The notes under the pieces are model-generated. The model did not search any database, was not told where the DNA came from, and saw only the letters and a program-made list of their open reading frames with translations. A program made the translations under genes and the position numbers. 64,000 nucleotides of DNA from Herbaspirillum sp. LeCh32-8 (GTDB lineage: Bacteria > Pseudomonadota > Gammaproteobacteria > Burkholderiales > Burkholderiaceae_D), in the NCBI RefSeq assembly GCF_017814915.1, contig NZ_JAGIPZ010000002.1, positions 217,084 through 281,083 on the forward strand, written 5' to 3'. This document shows, one piece after another, positions 9,304 to 18,853 of this stretch. How positions within the stretch are numbered: position 1 is the first letter of the stretch; each line of letters starts with the position of its first letter.

Positions 9304-9774
9304 TCAGGCGCGGTGATACGGATGGTTCTGGGTGATCGACCACGCCCGGTACAGTTGTTCAGCCAGCATGACGCGCACCATGCCGTGCGGCAGGGTCATG
9401 CTGGAAATGCGGATCAGGGTGTCGGCGCCGGCCTTGAAGCCGGGATCGAGTCCGTCCGCGCCGCCGATGACGAAGGCGACGTCGCGTCCGTCCTGCTGCC
9501 ACTGGACCAGGTTTTGCGAGAGCTGCACCGAGGTCCAGTCGCGGCCGCGTTCGTCGAGGGCGATAATGCGCGCGCCCTTGGGCAGCGCCGCCTCGATCTT
9601 CTCGCGCTCCTGCGCCATCACGGTTTCGGCCGTGCGGCTGCCGGAGCGTTCAACGGGTTTGATTTCTTTCAACAGGATCCGGCATTCAGGCGGCATGCGC
9701 TTGGCATATTCCTGAAAGCCGGTTTCGATCCACGCCGGCATCTTGTGGCCGACTGCAGCGATGACCAGCTGCAT
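9304..9774 (-). CDS. rlmH: 23S rRNA (pseudouridine1915-N3)-methyltransferase RlmH
   Basis: 156 residues (E. coli 155). SPOUT methyltransferase with the conserved AVGHKMP start, [10 protein letters not shown], the knot segment [11 protein letters not shown] and the C-terminal [19 protein letters not shown] that binds the ribosomal A site. It methylates pseudouridine 1915 in helix 69 of 23S rRNA. The ATG at 9774 shares one base with the rsfS stop (TGATG), which fixes the start and couples translation. An in-frame TTG one codon earlier is less likely. Confidence 0.96.
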   Translation of the reverse strand: MQLVIAAVGHKMPAWIETGFQEYAKRMPPECRILLKEIKPVERSGSRTAETVMAQEREKIEAALPKGARIIALDERGRDWTSVQLSQNLVQWQQDGRDVAFVIGGADGLDPGFKAGADTLIRISSMTLPHGMVRVMLAEQLYRAWSITQNHPYHRA

Positions 9775-10550
9775 CAAGCCTTGGAGACGCGTTTGGACGC
9801 AGGCTTCTTGGCCGAGTTGCTCTTGGCTGCTGCCACGCGCACGGTCTTGCCGGTCGGGGTCTTGGGTGCTGCGGCCTTCTTGGTTGCGGGCTTGGCGGCC
9901 GACTTCGCAGCAGGCTTTGCCGCTGCAGTACCGGCCTTGGCCGCGCTGGCGCGGGTGGTGGTGGTCTTGGCGGCGGTGGCCTTGGTGCCGGTGGTGCGCG
10001 TGGTGGTGCCGGCGCGCGGGGTGCGGGTGGTCGTGGCGGCAGCTGCGGTGGCGCGCGGCTTGCGTGCCGGCTTCTTCGGCTCGTCGTCGTCATCCAGTGC
10101 CTGGCTGGCTTCGACCGCTTCGGCCTGGGCCTTGGTGCGGCGCATCTTCGGGGCCGGGCCATCCTCGGCGGCGGCGCGCTTGGCAGCGGCGGAGGTGCCG
10201 GTGCGTTTGGCGGCGCCCAGTTTCACTTCCTTGTCGCCCCAGATTTCTTCCAGGCGGTAATAGGCGCGGATGGCCGGCTGCATGATGTGGACGATCATGT
10301 CGCCCAGGTCGACCAGCACCCATTCACCGGTGTCTTCGCCTTCCATGCTGACGACATTGCCGCCCTTGGACTTGACCTTGTCGCGCACCGAGGCGGCCAG
10401 CGCCTTGGTTTGACGGTTCGAGGTGCCGGAGGCGATCGCCACGCGGTCGAACAGGCTGGTCAGGTGGGTGGTGTCGAAGATGCGGATTTCTTGCGCCTTG
10501 ACGTCTTCAAGGGCGTCCACGACCAGGGTTTGCAGTTTTTTGATGTCCAT
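9774..10550 (-). CDS. rsfS: Ribosomal silencing factor RsfS with long basic C-terminal tail
   Basis: 258 residues, more than twice the ~105 of E. coli RsfS. Residues 1-112 are a normal RsfS/Iojap domain ([14 protein letters not shown], then [11 protein letters not shown], then [14 protein letters not shown]), which binds uL14 and blocks 30S-50S joining in starvation. Residues ~113-258 are a low-complexity tail rich in Lys, Ala, Thr and Pro with an acidic patch (DDDDEP), resembling histone H1 or AlgP tails. The tail is in frame and its stop overlaps rlmH, so it is not a frameshift product. It starts 4 nt after nadD, the usual nadD-rsfS-rlmH order. Confidence 0.95.
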   Translation of the reverse strand: MDIKKLQTLVVDALEDVKAQEIRIFDTTHLTSLFDRVAIASGTSNRQTKALAASVRDKVKSKGGNVVSMEGEDTGEWVLVDLGDMIVHIMQPAIRAYYRLEEIWGDKEVKLGAAKRTGTSAAAKRAAAEDGPAPKMRRTKAQAEAVEASQALDDDDEPKKPARKPRATAAAATTTRTPRAGTTTRTTGTKATAAKTTTTRASAAKAGTAAAKPAAKSAAKPATKKAAAPKTPTGKTVRVAAAKSNSAKKPASKRVSKA

Positions 10551-10554
10551 TAGA

Positions 10555-11229
10555 TTAGCTTTGGTACAGATGTTGTTGTTGGATATAGTCTAGCACCCCC
10601 GCCGGAATCAGCGAATCGGGGCGCAGGCCTTGTTGCAGCTGGGCACGGATTTCGGTCGACGAGATGTCGACCGCCAGCCCGGAGGCCAGGTAGCCGTATC
10701 CGTGCGTGGTGCTGCGAATGTCTTGGGGGCTGCCGGCGCGACGCTTGAACTCGTCCATCACCGCCGGCGGCACGTGGGCTTCGGCCAGCTCGAAGCCGGG
10801 GCGCGAAGCCGCGCACAGATGTGCGTAATCGAATAATTCCTGCCAGTGCTGCCAGGTGTCCAGGTGCAGCAGCTGGTCGGCGCCCATCAGAAATACGATG
10901 GAGACCTCGGGACCGAGTTCCGTACGCAGCGCGCGCAGGGTGTCGATGGTATAGGTCGCGCTGGTGCGGCGGATTTCCTGCTCATCAATGAACACCGGCA
11001 CCTGCTGGGCGCTGAAGGCGCGCCGCACCATTTCCACCCGGTCGGCCGGGGTCGCTTGCAGGCCGTGTTTCTGCCAGGGGTTGCCGGCAGGAATCACGCG
11101 CAGCTCGTCGGGTTGCAGCAGTTGCACGAAGTGCTCGGCCAGCAGCACGTGGCCGGTGTGCACCGGATCGAAGCTGCCGCCCAGCACGGCGACGCAGCGC
11201 TTGGCCGCGCGCGGCGCCATTACAGCCAT
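10555..11229 (-). CDS. nadD: Nicotinate-nucleotide adenylyltransferase NadD
   Basis: 224 residues. Nucleotidyltransferase fold with [17 protein letters not shown] (the GxFxPxHxGH signature) near residue 17, [24 protein letters not shown] and the C-terminal [10 protein letters not shown], matching bacterial NadD. It adenylates nicotinate mononucleotide to deamido-NAD in NAD synthesis. Its 5' end overlaps the 3' end of hemF: the ATG at 11229 gives a 10-nt overlap, while an ATG three codons later (11220) overlaps by a single base. Both are plausible. It is followed after 4 nt by rsfS. Confidence 0.95.
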   Translation of the reverse strand: MAVMAPRAAKRCVAVLGGSFDPVHTGHVLLAEHFVQLLQPDELRVIPAGNPWQKHGLQATPADRVEMVRRAFSAQQVPVFIDEQEIRRTSATYTIDTLRALRTELGPEVSIVFLMGADQLLHLDTWQHWQELFDYAHLCAASRPGFELAEAHVPPAVMDEFKRRAGSPQDIRSTTHGYGYLASGLAVDISSTEIRAQLQQGLRPDSLIPAGVLDYIQQQHLYQS

Positions 11230-12140
11230 TCCTTGTGCACCAGGAAGTCGGAATACAGCTTTGCCTCGGCGCTGCCCGGTTCGGGATGCCAGTCATAGCG
11301 CCACTTCACCAGCGGCGGCATCGACATCAGGATGGACTCGGTACGGCCGCCCGACTGCAGGCCGAACAGCGTGCCGCGGTCGAACACCAGGTTGAATTCC
11401 ACGTAACGTCCGCGGCGATAGGCCTGGAAGTCGCGCTCGCGTTCGCCGTAGGGCGTATCGCGGCGCTGTGCCAGGATGGGCAGGTAGGCGTCCAGGAAAG
11501 CGTCGCCCACGCTGCGCTGCATGGCGAAGGCTTGCTCGAAGGGCAGGGCGTTGAAATCGTCGAAGAAGATGCCGCCCACGCCGCGCGGCTCCTTGCGGTG
11601 CTTCAGGTAGAAGTACTCGTCGCACCATTTTTTGAAGCGCGGGTACAGCTCGTTGCCGTAGGGCTGCAGCGCATCGCGGCAGGTGCGATGGAAATGCTGC
11701 GCGTCCTGTTCGAAGCCGTAGTAGGGCGTCAGGTCCATGCCGCCGCCGAACCACCAGACCGGCTCTTCGCCTTCGGCATGGGTGCTGAAGAAGCGCACGT
11801 TCATGTGCACCGTCGGGATGTAGGGGTTGCGCGGATGCAGCACCAGCGACACCCCCATCGCCTCCCAGGCGCGCCCGGCGATCTGCGGACGGTTGGCCGC
11901 CGCCGAGGGCGGCAGGTTCTTGCCCATCACATGCGAGAAGCCCACGCCGCCGCGCTCCAGCACATTGCCTTCTTCCAGCAGGCGCGACGTCCCGCCGCCG
12001 CCTTCCGGGCGTTCCCAGGAATCGGAAAGGAAGGACTTGCCGTCCGCCTGTTCGAGGGCGGTGACGATGCGGTGTTGCAAATCCTGCAGGTAAGCTTTGA
12101 CGGAAGAGGTGGCGCTTTGTGCGTTTGGGGAGGTGGTCAC
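11220..12140 (-). CDS. hemF: Oxygen-dependent coproporphyrinogen III oxidase HemF
   Basis: 306 residues (E. coli 299). Family segments are plain: [25 protein letters not shown] is split here only for length; later [21 protein letters not shown] and [11 protein letters not shown] with the conserved acidic and His positions, ending in [24 protein letters not shown] sequence. It converts coproporphyrinogen III to protoporphyrinogen IX using O2, in the cytoplasm. The start is GTG at 12140; there is no upstream ATG in frame. It heads the run hemF-nadD-rsfS-rlmH-maf-rng. A possible -10 (TACAAT, ~12183-12188) lies about 45 nt upstream of the start. Confidence 0.95.
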   Translation of the reverse strand: MTTSPNAQSATSSVKAYLQDLQHRIVTALEQADGKSFLSDSWERPEGGGGTSRLLEEGNVLERGGVGFSHVMGKNLPPSAAANRPQIAGRAWEAMGVSLVLHPRNPYIPTVHMNVRFFSTHAEGEEPVWWFGGGMDLTPYYGFEQDAQHFHRTCRDALQPYGNELYPRFKKWCDEYFYLKHRKEPRGVGGIFFDDFNALPFEQAFAMQRSVGDAFLDAYLPILAQRRDTPYGERERDFQAYRRGRYVEFNLVFDRGTLFGLQSGGRTESILMSMPPLVKWRYDWHPEPGSAEAKLYSDFLVHKEWL

Positions 12141-12211
12141 GGCGTGTCGCTCGAGGGCACGGTTACAAATACCCCGCGATTGTACCTTGCCGGGCCTGCT
12201 CCGGGGCGCTC

Positions 12212-12240
12212 AAACGAAAAGCCCGGCGGGCGCCGGGCTG
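12212..12240 (-). terminator. Rho-independent terminator of mscS
   Basis: A 9-bp perfect stem, AGCCCGGCG at 12220-12228 pairing with CGCCGGGCT at 12231-12239, is followed on the minus strand by TTTTCGTTT. It lies between the mscS stop and the hemF start and separates the two transcription units. Confidence 0.88.
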
Positions 12241-12258
12241 GTTTGGTGGGACTTTCGG

Positions 12259-13089
12259 TCAGCTCTGCGGCGGCTGCGCCACAGGCACCGCCACCTGGTA
12301 GGTCGCGGGAGCCGGCCAGCCTTCCTTCAGGCAGACCTCGGCGATGGCGTTCTGTACGTCGTTGTAGACCTGGCCGAAGTTGGGCGTGGGGGCGTGGATG
12401 CGCAGCGCAATCAGGGTGCCGGTGGCGTTGAACTCCTGGATCGCGATGCCCGGCGCCGGGGTTTCCAGCACGTTGGGGATCTGCTTGATGCGCGCCATCA
12501 GCTTGGCCATGGCCTCCTGCGGGTCGACGCTGTAGGCGATCTGGCAACGCAGGTCGGTGCGGCGGGTGGCGTTGACGTTGTAGTTGATGATGTTGTCGGA
12601 GAACAGCTTGTTGTTGCCGATGATCACGCGCAGGTTGTTGTCGGTGGTGATGATGGTGGTCACCAGCCCGATGTCGGACACCGTGCCGGTCTGGCCGGCG
12701 GCGGTGATGTAGTCGCCCACCTTGAACGGGCGCAGCACCACCAGGAAGATGCCGGCCGCGAAGTTGGCCAAGAGGCCCGACCAGGCCACGCCCAGCGCCA
12801 CGCCGACGGCGCCGATCATGGCGGCGAACGAGGTGGTGGGGATGCCGCACACTTCCAGGATGCCCATCACCAGCATGATGCGCAGGATCACGTGGATGGC
12901 CGAGATGGCGTAATTGATCAGCGTGGTCTCGAACTGGCGCGCGCTCAGCACGCGGCGCACCACCTTGGCAAAGGTGTTGATCAGCATGCCGCCGATGATC
13001 CAGATGGCGAGCGCGGCGAGCACCTTCAGGCCGAAGGGCACCAGGTAGAGGTTGATGAGCGTGTCGAGGTTCAGGAGGTGTTGTTGCAT
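12259..13089 (-). CDS. mscS: Small-conductance mechanosensitive channel, MscS family
   Basis: 276 residues (E. coli MscS 286). Three hydrophobic helices lie at roughly residues 18-40, 60-85 and 90-115; the third (GAVGVALGVAWSGLLANFAAGIF) has the Gly/Ala-packed pore pattern. The beta domain with VGDYITAAGQTGTV and the cytoplasmic cage follow. It opens on hypo-osmotic shock to release solutes from the inner membrane. AAGGAACCCCGC precedes the ATG. It is monocistronic, with a terminator directly downstream. Confidence 0.92.
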   Translation of the reverse strand: MQQHLLNLDTLINLYLVPFGLKVLAALAIWIIGGMLINTFAKVVRRVLSARQFETTLINYAISAIHVILRIMLVMGILEVCGIPTTSFAAMIGAVGVALGVAWSGLLANFAAGIFLVVLRPFKVGDYITAAGQTGTVSDIGLVTTIITTDNNLRVIIGNNKLFSDNIINYNVNATRRTDLRCQIAYSVDPQEAMAKLMARIKQIPNVLETPAPGIAIQEFNATGTLIALRIHAPTPNFGQVYNDVQNAIAEVCLKEGWPAPATYQVAVPVAQPPQS

Positions 13090-13365
13090 GCGGGGTTCCT
13101 TTTCTGCTTCTTGTGCTGGGAGGTGGCCGGCGGCGCGCTTGCCGCGGCGACAAGTCCGGGCCGTCCGGCAAGAGCTGTTTAGTATGCGCAGCGGCGCTTT
13201 TGTTGCAATATGCCCGCAATTTTAGGGGAAGAATCGTACTGGAACCAATCGCCTGTTCTGGTCGGCGCGGCTAACATCATGGACGCAATGCGCCGGCGCC
13301 GCAGGACGAACGCGCCTGCCGCCGGACCGGCGCAGCATGATTTTTTATCAACTACACCGGAAAAG

Positions 13366-13830
13366 ATGATGAAACGAATGACATCGTGCCTGATCGGCAT
13401 CACCGCGGCCATGAGCCTGACCGCCGGCGTCGCGCACGCAGGCAACACCGCGCAGGAAGAAGCCAACAAGAAGGCCGTGGTGGCCTTCTACGACATGGGG
13501 CTGAACCAGAAAAAGGCGCAGGAGGCGATCGACAAGTACGTGGGCAAGCAATACAAGCAACACAATCCCGGCGCGGCGGACGGCCCCGAGGGCTTCGTGA
13601 AGTTCATCCATTTCCTGAAAGAGAAATATCCCCAATCGCATAGCGAGATCAAGCAGGTCTTTGCCGACGGCGATTTCGTCATCCTGCACGTCCACGCAGT
13701 GCGCGAGCCGGGCACGCGCGGCAGCGCCATCATCGACATCTTCCGGTTGGACAACGGCAAGATCGTCGAGCACTGGGACGTCGTCCAGCCCATTCCCGAC
13801 AAGACAGCCAACGACAACGGCATGTTCTGA
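13366..13830 (+). CDS. Secreted NTF2-like (SnoaL-type) protein
   Basis: 154 residues. A signal peptide of about 24 residues ends in GVAHAG. The mature part has the SnoaL/NTF2-like layout: an N-terminal helix with NKKAVVAFYDMGL, YVGKQYKQHNP, EGFVKFIHFLKEKYP, then strands ending in IIDIFRLDNGKIVEHWDVVQ, the last being the most conserved segment of the family. No enzyme activity can be assigned; relatives bind small hydrophobic or polyketide-like molecules or are of unknown role. GGAAAAG precedes a double ATG at 13366/13369. It is divergent from mscS and followed by a strong bidirectional terminator. Confidence 0.85.
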   Translation: MMKRMTSCLIGITAAMSLTAGVAHAGNTAQEEANKKAVVAFYDMGLNQKKAQEAIDKYVGKQYKQHNPGAADGPEGFVKFIHFLKEKYPQSHSEIKQVFADGDFVILHVHAVREPGTRGSAIIDIFRLDNGKIVEHWDVVQPIPDKTANDNGMF

Positions 13831-13880
13831 TCGCCTTTAGCGGCAGGGCCGTCGGCGTCAAGCCGCCTTGGGCCGACAAG

Positions 13881-13923
13881 AAAAATCCCCCGCGAAGCAC
13901 GTAGCCTCGCGGGGGATTTTTTT
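13881..13923. terminator. Bidirectional terminator between NTF2-like gene and purD
   Basis: A 15-bp perfect inverted repeat (AAAAATCCCCCGCGA at 13881-13895 and its complement at 13907-13921) with an 11-nt loop; T tracts on both strands. The two flanking genes converge on it. Confidence 0.93.
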
Positions 13924-13969
13924 GTTGCCAGCACTGTGGCCGGCTCACGCCGGCCTTCAGGCTTGGCGC

Positions 13970-15238
13970 TTAGCGCTTCAGGGCGCGCCAGCCGATGTCG
14001 CGGCGCATCTGCGAGCCTTCGAAATGGATCAAGTCGGCGGCGTCGTAGGCGTGCTTCTGCGCCACCTTCACGCTGTCGCCCAGGCCCACCACGCACAGCA
14101 CGCGGCCGCCCGAGGTGGTCAGCTTGTCGCCGTTGAGGGTGGTGCCGGCGTGGAAGGTCACGCAGTCCGGCGTTTCGGCCGGAATGTCGGTGATCAGGTC
14201 GCCGTTGCGCGGGGTGTCGGGATAGTTGTAGGCGGCCATCACCACGCCCAGCGCGGTGCGGCGGTCCCACTCCAGCTCGACCTTGTCCAGCGTGCCCGAC
14301 ACCGCGTGCTCGAACACCGTCAGCAGGTCGGTCTTCAGGCGCGCCATGATGGGCTGGGTTTCCGGGTCGCCCATGCGGCAGTTGAATTCCAGCGTCTTGG
14401 GATTGCCTTCGGCGTCGATCATCAGGCCGGCGTACAGGAAGCCGGAGAACGGGATGCCGTCCTTGGCCATGCCTTGCACGGTGGGGACGATGATTTCGCG
14501 CATCACGCGCGCATGCAGCGCCGGGGTCACGATCGGGGCCGGCGAGTAGGCGCCCATGCCGCCGGTGTTGGGGCCCTGGTCGTTGTCCTGCAGGCGCTTG
14601 TGGTCCTGGCTGGTGGCCAGCGGCAGGATGTTCTTGCCGTCCACCATGACGATGAAGGAAGCTTCTTCGCCGGCCAGGAATTCCTCGATCACCACGCGTG
14701 CGCCGGCGTCGCCCAGCTTGTTGTCGGACAGCATCATGTCCACCGCCTGGTGCGCTTCTTCCAGCGTCATGGCGACCACCACGCCCTTGCCGGCGGCCAG
14801 GCCGTCGGCCTTGATCACGATCGGCGCGCCCTTCTTGGCGATGTAGTCATGCGCGGCGGCGACGTCCGAGAAGGTCTGGTACTCGGCGGTCGGGATCGCG
14901 TGGCGATGCATGAAGGCCTTGGCGAAGTCCTTGGAGCTTTCCAGCTGGGCCGCTTCCCTGGTGGGGCCGAAGATCTTCAGGCCGCGGGCGCGGAACACGT
15001 TGACGATGCCGGCTGCCAGCGGGGCTTCCGGGCCGACCACGGTCAGCGCCACGTGCTCCTGCTCGACGAAGTCGGCCAGCGCAGTGGGGTCGGTGATGGC
15101 GATGTTCTGCAGGCGCTCGTCCAGCGCGGTGCCGCCGTTGCCGGGAGCAACGAAGACCTTCTGGATGCGCGGCGACTTGGCGATGGACCAGGCCAGGGCG
15201 TGTTCACGGCCACCGGAGCCGACAACTAGGATTTTCAT
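13970..15238 (-). CDS. purD: Phosphoribosylamine-glycine ligase PurD
   Basis: 422 residues (E. coli 429). It begins with the ATP-grasp N-domain MKILVVGSGGREHALAWS and holds PEAPLAAGIVN, the ATP-grasp segment PIVIKADGLAAGKGVVVA and NCRMGDPETQPIM with the metal-binding Glu/Asn. It catalyses the second step of purine synthesis, making GAR from 5-phosphoribosylamine and glycine. It lies 46 nt downstream of yebC in the same direction and is probably co-transcribed. The Shine-Dalgarno is weak. Confidence 0.97.
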   Translation of the reverse strand: MKILVVGSGGREHALAWSIAKSPRIQKVFVAPGNGGTALDERLQNIAITDPTALADFVEQEHVALTVVGPEAPLAAGIVNVFRARGLKIFGPTREAAQLESSKDFAKAFMHRHAIPTAEYQTFSDVAAAHDYIAKKGAPIVIKADGLAAGKGVVVAMTLEEAHQAVDMMLSDNKLGDAGARVVIEEFLAGEEASFIVMVDGKNILPLATSQDHKRLQDNDQGPNTGGMGAYSPAPIVTPALHARVMREIIVPTVQGMAKDGIPFSGFLYAGLMIDAEGNPKTLEFNCRMGDPETQPIMARLKTDLLTVFEHAVSGTLDKVELEWDRRTALGVVMAAYNYPDTPRNGDLITDIPAETPDCVTFHAGTTLNGDKLTTSGGRVLCVVGLGDSVKVAQKHAYDAADLIHFEGSQMRRDIGWRALKR

Positions 15239-15284
15239 GTGGATTCGCTTTAAAAATGGAGCCGAGGGACGAGGCTGTTACTGG

Positions 15285-16010
15285 TTATTCTTCAATGACG
15301 GCATTGGTATAGAGCTCCTGGGTATCGTCCAGGTTCTCCAGCGCGTCCAGCAGCTTTTGCATCTTCACGCCGTCTTCGCCCGCGAACACGGTCTCGGTCG
15401 AGGGCTTCATGGTGATCTCGGCCACTTCGGCCTTGAAGCCGGCGGCTTCCATGGCGGCCTTTACAGCGGCGAAATCGTTGGGGCCGGTCAGCACTTCGAT
15501 ACCGCCTTCGTCGTCGGTCACCACGTCTTCGGCGCCGGCTTCCAGCGCAGCTTCCATGACGGCATTCTCGTCGGTGCCCGGGGCGTACATCAGCTGCCCG
15601 CAGTGCTTGAACAGGAAGGCCACCGAACCCTCGGTGCCCATGTTGCCGCCGAACTTGGAGAAGGCGTGGCGCACTTCGGCCACGGTACGCACGCGGTTGT
15701 CGGTCATGCAGTCGACGATGATGGCGGCGCCGTTGATGCCGTAGCCTTCATAGCGCACTTCTTCGTAGTTCACGCCGTCCAGGGCGCCGGTGCCGCGCTG
15801 GATGGCGCGGGTCACGTTGTCCTTGGGCATGTTGGCGTCGGAGGCGCGATCCACGGCCAGGCGCAGGCGCGGGTTGGAGTCGATGTCGCCGCCGCCCATG
15901 CGGGCCGCCACGGTGATTTCCTTGATCAGGCGGGTCCAGACGCGGCCGCGCTTCTCATCCTGACGGCCTTTACGGTGCTGAATATTGGCCCATTTGCTGT
16001 GTCCAGCCAT
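15285..16010 (-). CDS. yebC: YebC/PmpR-family (TACO1) translational or transcriptional regulator
   Basis: 241 residues. The N-terminus [18 protein letters not shown] is diagnostic of the YebC family, followed by [26 protein letters not shown] and [20 protein letters not shown]. Relatives act as DNA-binding regulators or, as recent work on YebC/TACO1 shows, relieve ribosome stalling at proline stretches. AGGAAAG is 8 nt before the ATG at 16010; the frame stays open to 16415 but the upstream part is non-family. It is first in a likely yebC-purD unit. Confidence 0.95.
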   Translation of the reverse strand: MAGHSKWANIQHRKGRQDEKRGRVWTRLIKEITVAARMGGGDIDSNPRLRLAVDRASDANMPKDNVTRAIQRGTGALDGVNYEEVRYEGYGINGAAIIVDCMTDNRVRTVAEVRHAFSKFGGNMGTEGSVAFLFKHCGQLMYAPGTDENAVMEAALEAGAEDVVTDDEGGIEVLTGPNDFAAVKAAMEAAGFKAEVAEITMKPSTETVFAGEDGVKMQKLLDALENLDDTQELYTNAVIEE

Positions 16011-16096
16011 GTTGAATCTTTCCTGCGAGATGGGGGTGATGCCAGAACGGAACTGATCAGAGGCCAATTTCGAAGATCTTGCGGCCATGTTCTGAC

Positions 16097-16102
16097 TATA
16101 AT
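16097..16102 (+). promoter_or_regulatory. Candidate -10 element of the HerA-like ATPase gene
   Basis: Perfect TATAAT about 60 nt upstream of the start at 16162, in the divergent region with yebC. No convincing -35 was found at 16-18 nt spacing. Confidence 0.4.
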
Positions 16103-16161
16103 CGGGCGGGCATTTTACCATACCGCCTCCCTCCGATTTCTCCCATGAATGGCTTGTTGAC

Positions 16162-17805
16162 ATGACAAATCCGCTCCCTATCGCCAGCAATTCCGACGGG
16201 CAACTCTGCCTGCTCCCGCAACTGGCCAACCGCCATGGCTGCATCACCGGCGCCACCGGCACTGGCAAGACCGTGACCCTGCAGGTGCTGGCCCAGGCTC
16301 TCTCGGACATCGGCGTGCCGGTGTTCATGGCCGACGTCAAGGGCGACCTGTCCGGGCTGGGCCGTGCCGGCACCGCCTCGCCCAAGGTCAGGGAGCGCCT
16401 GGCGCATCTGGGCATGGCCGAGCCGGCCTGGGCCGCCGCGCCCGTGGCGTTCTGGGATGTCTACGGCCAGAAAGGCCACCCGGTGCGCGCCACCATTTCC
16501 GACATGGGCCCGCTGATGCTGGCGCGCATGCTGAACCTGAACGACACCCAGCAGGGCGTGCTGCAGCTGGTGTTCAAGATCGCCGACGACAACGGTCTCT
16601 TGCTGCTGGACACCAAGGACCTGCGCGCCATGCTGCAGCACGTGGGCGAACACGCGGCCGAGTTCAAGACCGAATACGGCAACATTTCGGCGGCCAGCAT
16701 CGGCGCCATCCAGCGCGGCCTGATCGCCATCGACGAGCAGGGCGGCGACCAGTTCTTCGGCGAACCGATGTTGAACATCGAAGACTGGATGCAGACCGAT
16801 GCCAAGGGACGCGGCATCATCAACATCCTCGCCGCCGACCAGCTGATGAACGCGCCGCGCCTGTATTCCACCTTCCTGCTGTGGATGCTGTCCGAGCTGT
16901 TCGAGCACCTGCCCGAGGTAGGCGACCTCGACAAGCCCAAGATGGCCTTCTTCTTCGACGAGGCCCACCTGCTGTTCGACGAGGCGCCCAAGCCGCTGCT
17001 GCAAAAGATCGAGCAGGTGGTGCGCCTGATCCGTTCCAAGGGCGTGGGGGTGTACTTCGTCACCCAGAACCCGCTGGATATCCCCGACACCGTGCTGGGC
17101 CAGCTCGGCAACCGCGTGCAGCACGCGCTGCGGGCCTACACCCCGCGCGACCAGAAGGCGGTGGCGGCTGCGGCCGATACCTTCCGCGCCAATCCCAAAC
17201 TGGACACCGCGCAAGCCATTACCGAGCTGGGCGTGGGCGAGGCGCTGGTGTCCTTCCTTGACGAGAAGGGCCGTCCCAACGTGGTCGAGCGCGGCTACAT
17301 CCTTACACCGGCGTCGCAGATCGGTCCGGTCACCGACGATGAACGGCGCGCGCTGATGGCCGCCTCGCTGGTGGCCGGCATTTACGAGCAGGCGATCGAC
17401 CGCGAGTCGGCCTACGAGCGCCTGAAGGGCCGCGCCGCGCAGCAGCCGGCGCCGTCTCAGGTACCCACGCCGACGCCATCGTCACCGGCCGACGACAATG
17501 CATGGGGCGCCTCTGCCGGTCGGGCGCAGACGTCGCCGGCGCAAGGTGCGCGCCCTTCCGGCGGCATGGCGCGTCCGGCGCCGCAGCAGCAATCCCAACC
17601 GCCGGGCCAGCCGCAAGATCAGGGTGGCGGCCTGGGCGACCTGCTGAAGGACGCCGCCGGCGGCATCTTCGGCAACGGCGGCGGCAGCCGCCGCAGCGAC
17701 TCGCCGCTGCAGGCCATGGTGAAGTCGGCCGCGCGCAGCATCGGCTCGCAGGTCGGACGTGAGATCATCCGCGGCGTGCTGGGCTCGCTGATGAAGCGAC
17801 GCTGA
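16162..17805 (+). CDS. HerA-like helicase/ATPase of the DUF853 (YjgR) family
   Basis: 547 residues. Walker A GATGTGKT at residues 30-37, [13 protein letters not shown] just after, and Walker [18 protein letters not shown] around residue 265, then [20 protein letters not shown], the typical DUF853 order. A flexible Pro/Gln-rich linker (about 425-490) leads to a C-terminal helix [12 protein letters not shown]...and a basic end. Members are hexameric RecA-fold ATPases related to HerA; their cell role in proteobacteria is not firmly established. It is divergent from yebC, with the EamA permease 59 nt downstream. Confidence 0.88.
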   Translation: MTNPLPIASNSDGQLCLLPQLANRHGCITGATGTGKTVTLQVLAQALSDIGVPVFMADVKGDLSGLGRAGTASPKVRERLAHLGMAEPAWAAAPVAFWDVYGQKGHPVRATISDMGPLMLARMLNLNDTQQGVLQLVFKIADDNGLLLLDTKDLRAMLQHVGEHAAEFKTEYGNISAASIGAIQRGLIAIDEQGGDQFFGEPMLNIEDWMQTDAKGRGIINILAADQLMNAPRLYSTFLLWMLSELFEHLPEVGDLDKPKMAFFFDEAHLLFDEAPKPLLQKIEQVVRLIRSKGVGVYFVTQNPLDIPDTVLGQLGNRVQHALRAYTPRDQKAVAAAADTFRANPKLDTAQAITELGVGEALVSFLDEKGRPNVVERGYILTPASQIGPVTDDERRALMAASLVAGIYEQAIDRESAYERLKGRAAQQPAPSQVPTPTPSSPADDNAWGASAGRAQTSPAQGARPSGGMARPAPQQQSQPPGQPQDQGGGLGDLLKDAAGGIFGNGGGSRRSDSPLQAMVKSAARSIGSQVGREIIRGVLGSLMKRR

Positions 17806-17823
17806 TCCGCGGCGCGTTTCGGG

Positions 17824-17849
17824 CCGTCCGGCGCGTGAGCGACGGACGG
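17824..17849. repeat. 7-bp inverted repeat before the EamA gene
   Basis: CCGTCCG at 17824-17830 pairs perfectly with CGGACGG at 17843-17849 across a 12-nt loop, ending 2 nt before the TACAAT -10 box. It could terminate the ATPase transcript weakly (TTT follows) or act as an operator. Confidence 0.4.
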
Positions 17850-17851
17850 TT

Positions 17852-17857
17852 TACAAT
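17852..17857 (+). promoter_or_regulatory. -10 box 7 nt before the EamA start codon
   Basis: TACAAT followed by seven bases (CGCGGCC) and then ATG at 17865; no Shine-Dalgarno. A transcript from this box would start at or next to the AUG, suggesting a leaderless mRNA. No good -35 was seen. Confidence 0.5.
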
Positions 17858-17864
17858 CGCGGCC

Positions 17865-18779
17865 ATGACCGCCATCGCCCAAAACGCTTCCCAACGCCAG
17901 GCCTTCCTCGGCGGCCTCCTGCTCGCCATCGTCGGCGCCATCTTCTTTTCCGCCAAGGCCATCGTCGCCAAGCTGATGTATCGCTACCAGGTCGACGCCG
18001 TGATGGTGATCACGCTGCGCATGGTGTTCGCCTTCCCGATGTTCTTCGCGGTCGCGATCTGGAAATCCCGCACCAACCCGCCGCTGGCGCGTGCCGACTA
18101 TCTGCGCATCACGGTGCTGGGTTTGATGGGCTACTACCTTTCCAGTTTCCTCGACTTTCTCGGCCTGCAGTACATCTCGGCCGGGCTGGAGCGGCTGATC
18201 CTGTTTCTCACGCCGTCCTTCGTGATGCTGATCGCCTTCCTGTTTTTCAAGCGCCGTGTCGGCTGGATCGAATGGGCGGCGTTGCTGGTTTCTTATTTCG
18301 GCACCGTGCTGGTGCTCATGCACGACCTCAACACCGGCGGCAGCAACGTCATGCTGGGCAGCGTGCTGGTGCTGGGTTCGGCCTTTACCTATTCGATCTA
18401 CCTGATTTCCTCCGGCGAGCTGGTGCGCCGGGTCGGCGCGGTGCGCTTGGTGGCCTACGCCATGTGCGTCTCCAGCGTGGCCTGCGTGATCCAGTTCTTT
18501 ATCCTGCGCAGCCCAGGCGAGCTGTTCACTCAGGTGGCCGGCGTCTACCAGTTGTCGCTGTTCAATTCGGTGTTCTGCACCGTGCTGCCGGTGTTCCTGA
18601 CCATGGTCGCGGTGGAGCGCATCGGCGCACCGACCGCGGCCCAGGCCGGCCTGGTCGGCCCGGTGTCGACCCTGTTCATGGGCGCGGCGCTGCTGGACGA
18701 ACCGATCACCGGCATCCAGTTGACCGGCACCGCCCTGGTGCTGGCCGGCATGTGGCTGCTGTCGCGCAAGAAGGTATGA
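17865..18779 (+). CDS. EamA-family (DMT superfamily) membrane transporter
   Basis: 304 residues with about ten hydrophobic helices arranged as two EamA repeats of five; the second ends in the usual GLVGPVSTLFMGAALLDEPIT and a short RKKV tail. It is an inner-membrane drug/metabolite permease; the substrate cannot be inferred. The ATG at 17865 is chosen over the GTG at 17835 because a TACAAT -10 lies between them. The quinone reductase gene starts 74 nt later in the same direction with its own strong ribosome site. Confidence 0.87.
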   Translation: MTAIAQNASQRQAFLGGLLLAIVGAIFFSAKAIVAKLMYRYQVDAVMVITLRMVFAFPMFFAVAIWKSRTNPPLARADYLRITVLGLMGYYLSSFLDFLGLQYISAGLERLILFLTPSFVMLIAFLFFKRRVGWIEWAALLVSYFGTVLVLMHDLNTGGSNVMLGSVLVLGSAFTYSIYLISSGELVRRVGAVRLVAYAMCVSSVACVIQFFILRSPGELFTQVAGVYQLSLFNSVFCTVLPVFLTMVAVERIGAPTAAQAGLVGPVSTLFMGAALLDEPITGIQLTGTALVLAGMWLLSRKKV

Positions 18780-18853
18780 CGGCCTGAAGACGCAATGCGG
18801 GTCGCTTGATTTATCCACATCCGAATTTCGATCGAAACGAGAAGGAGACAGAC

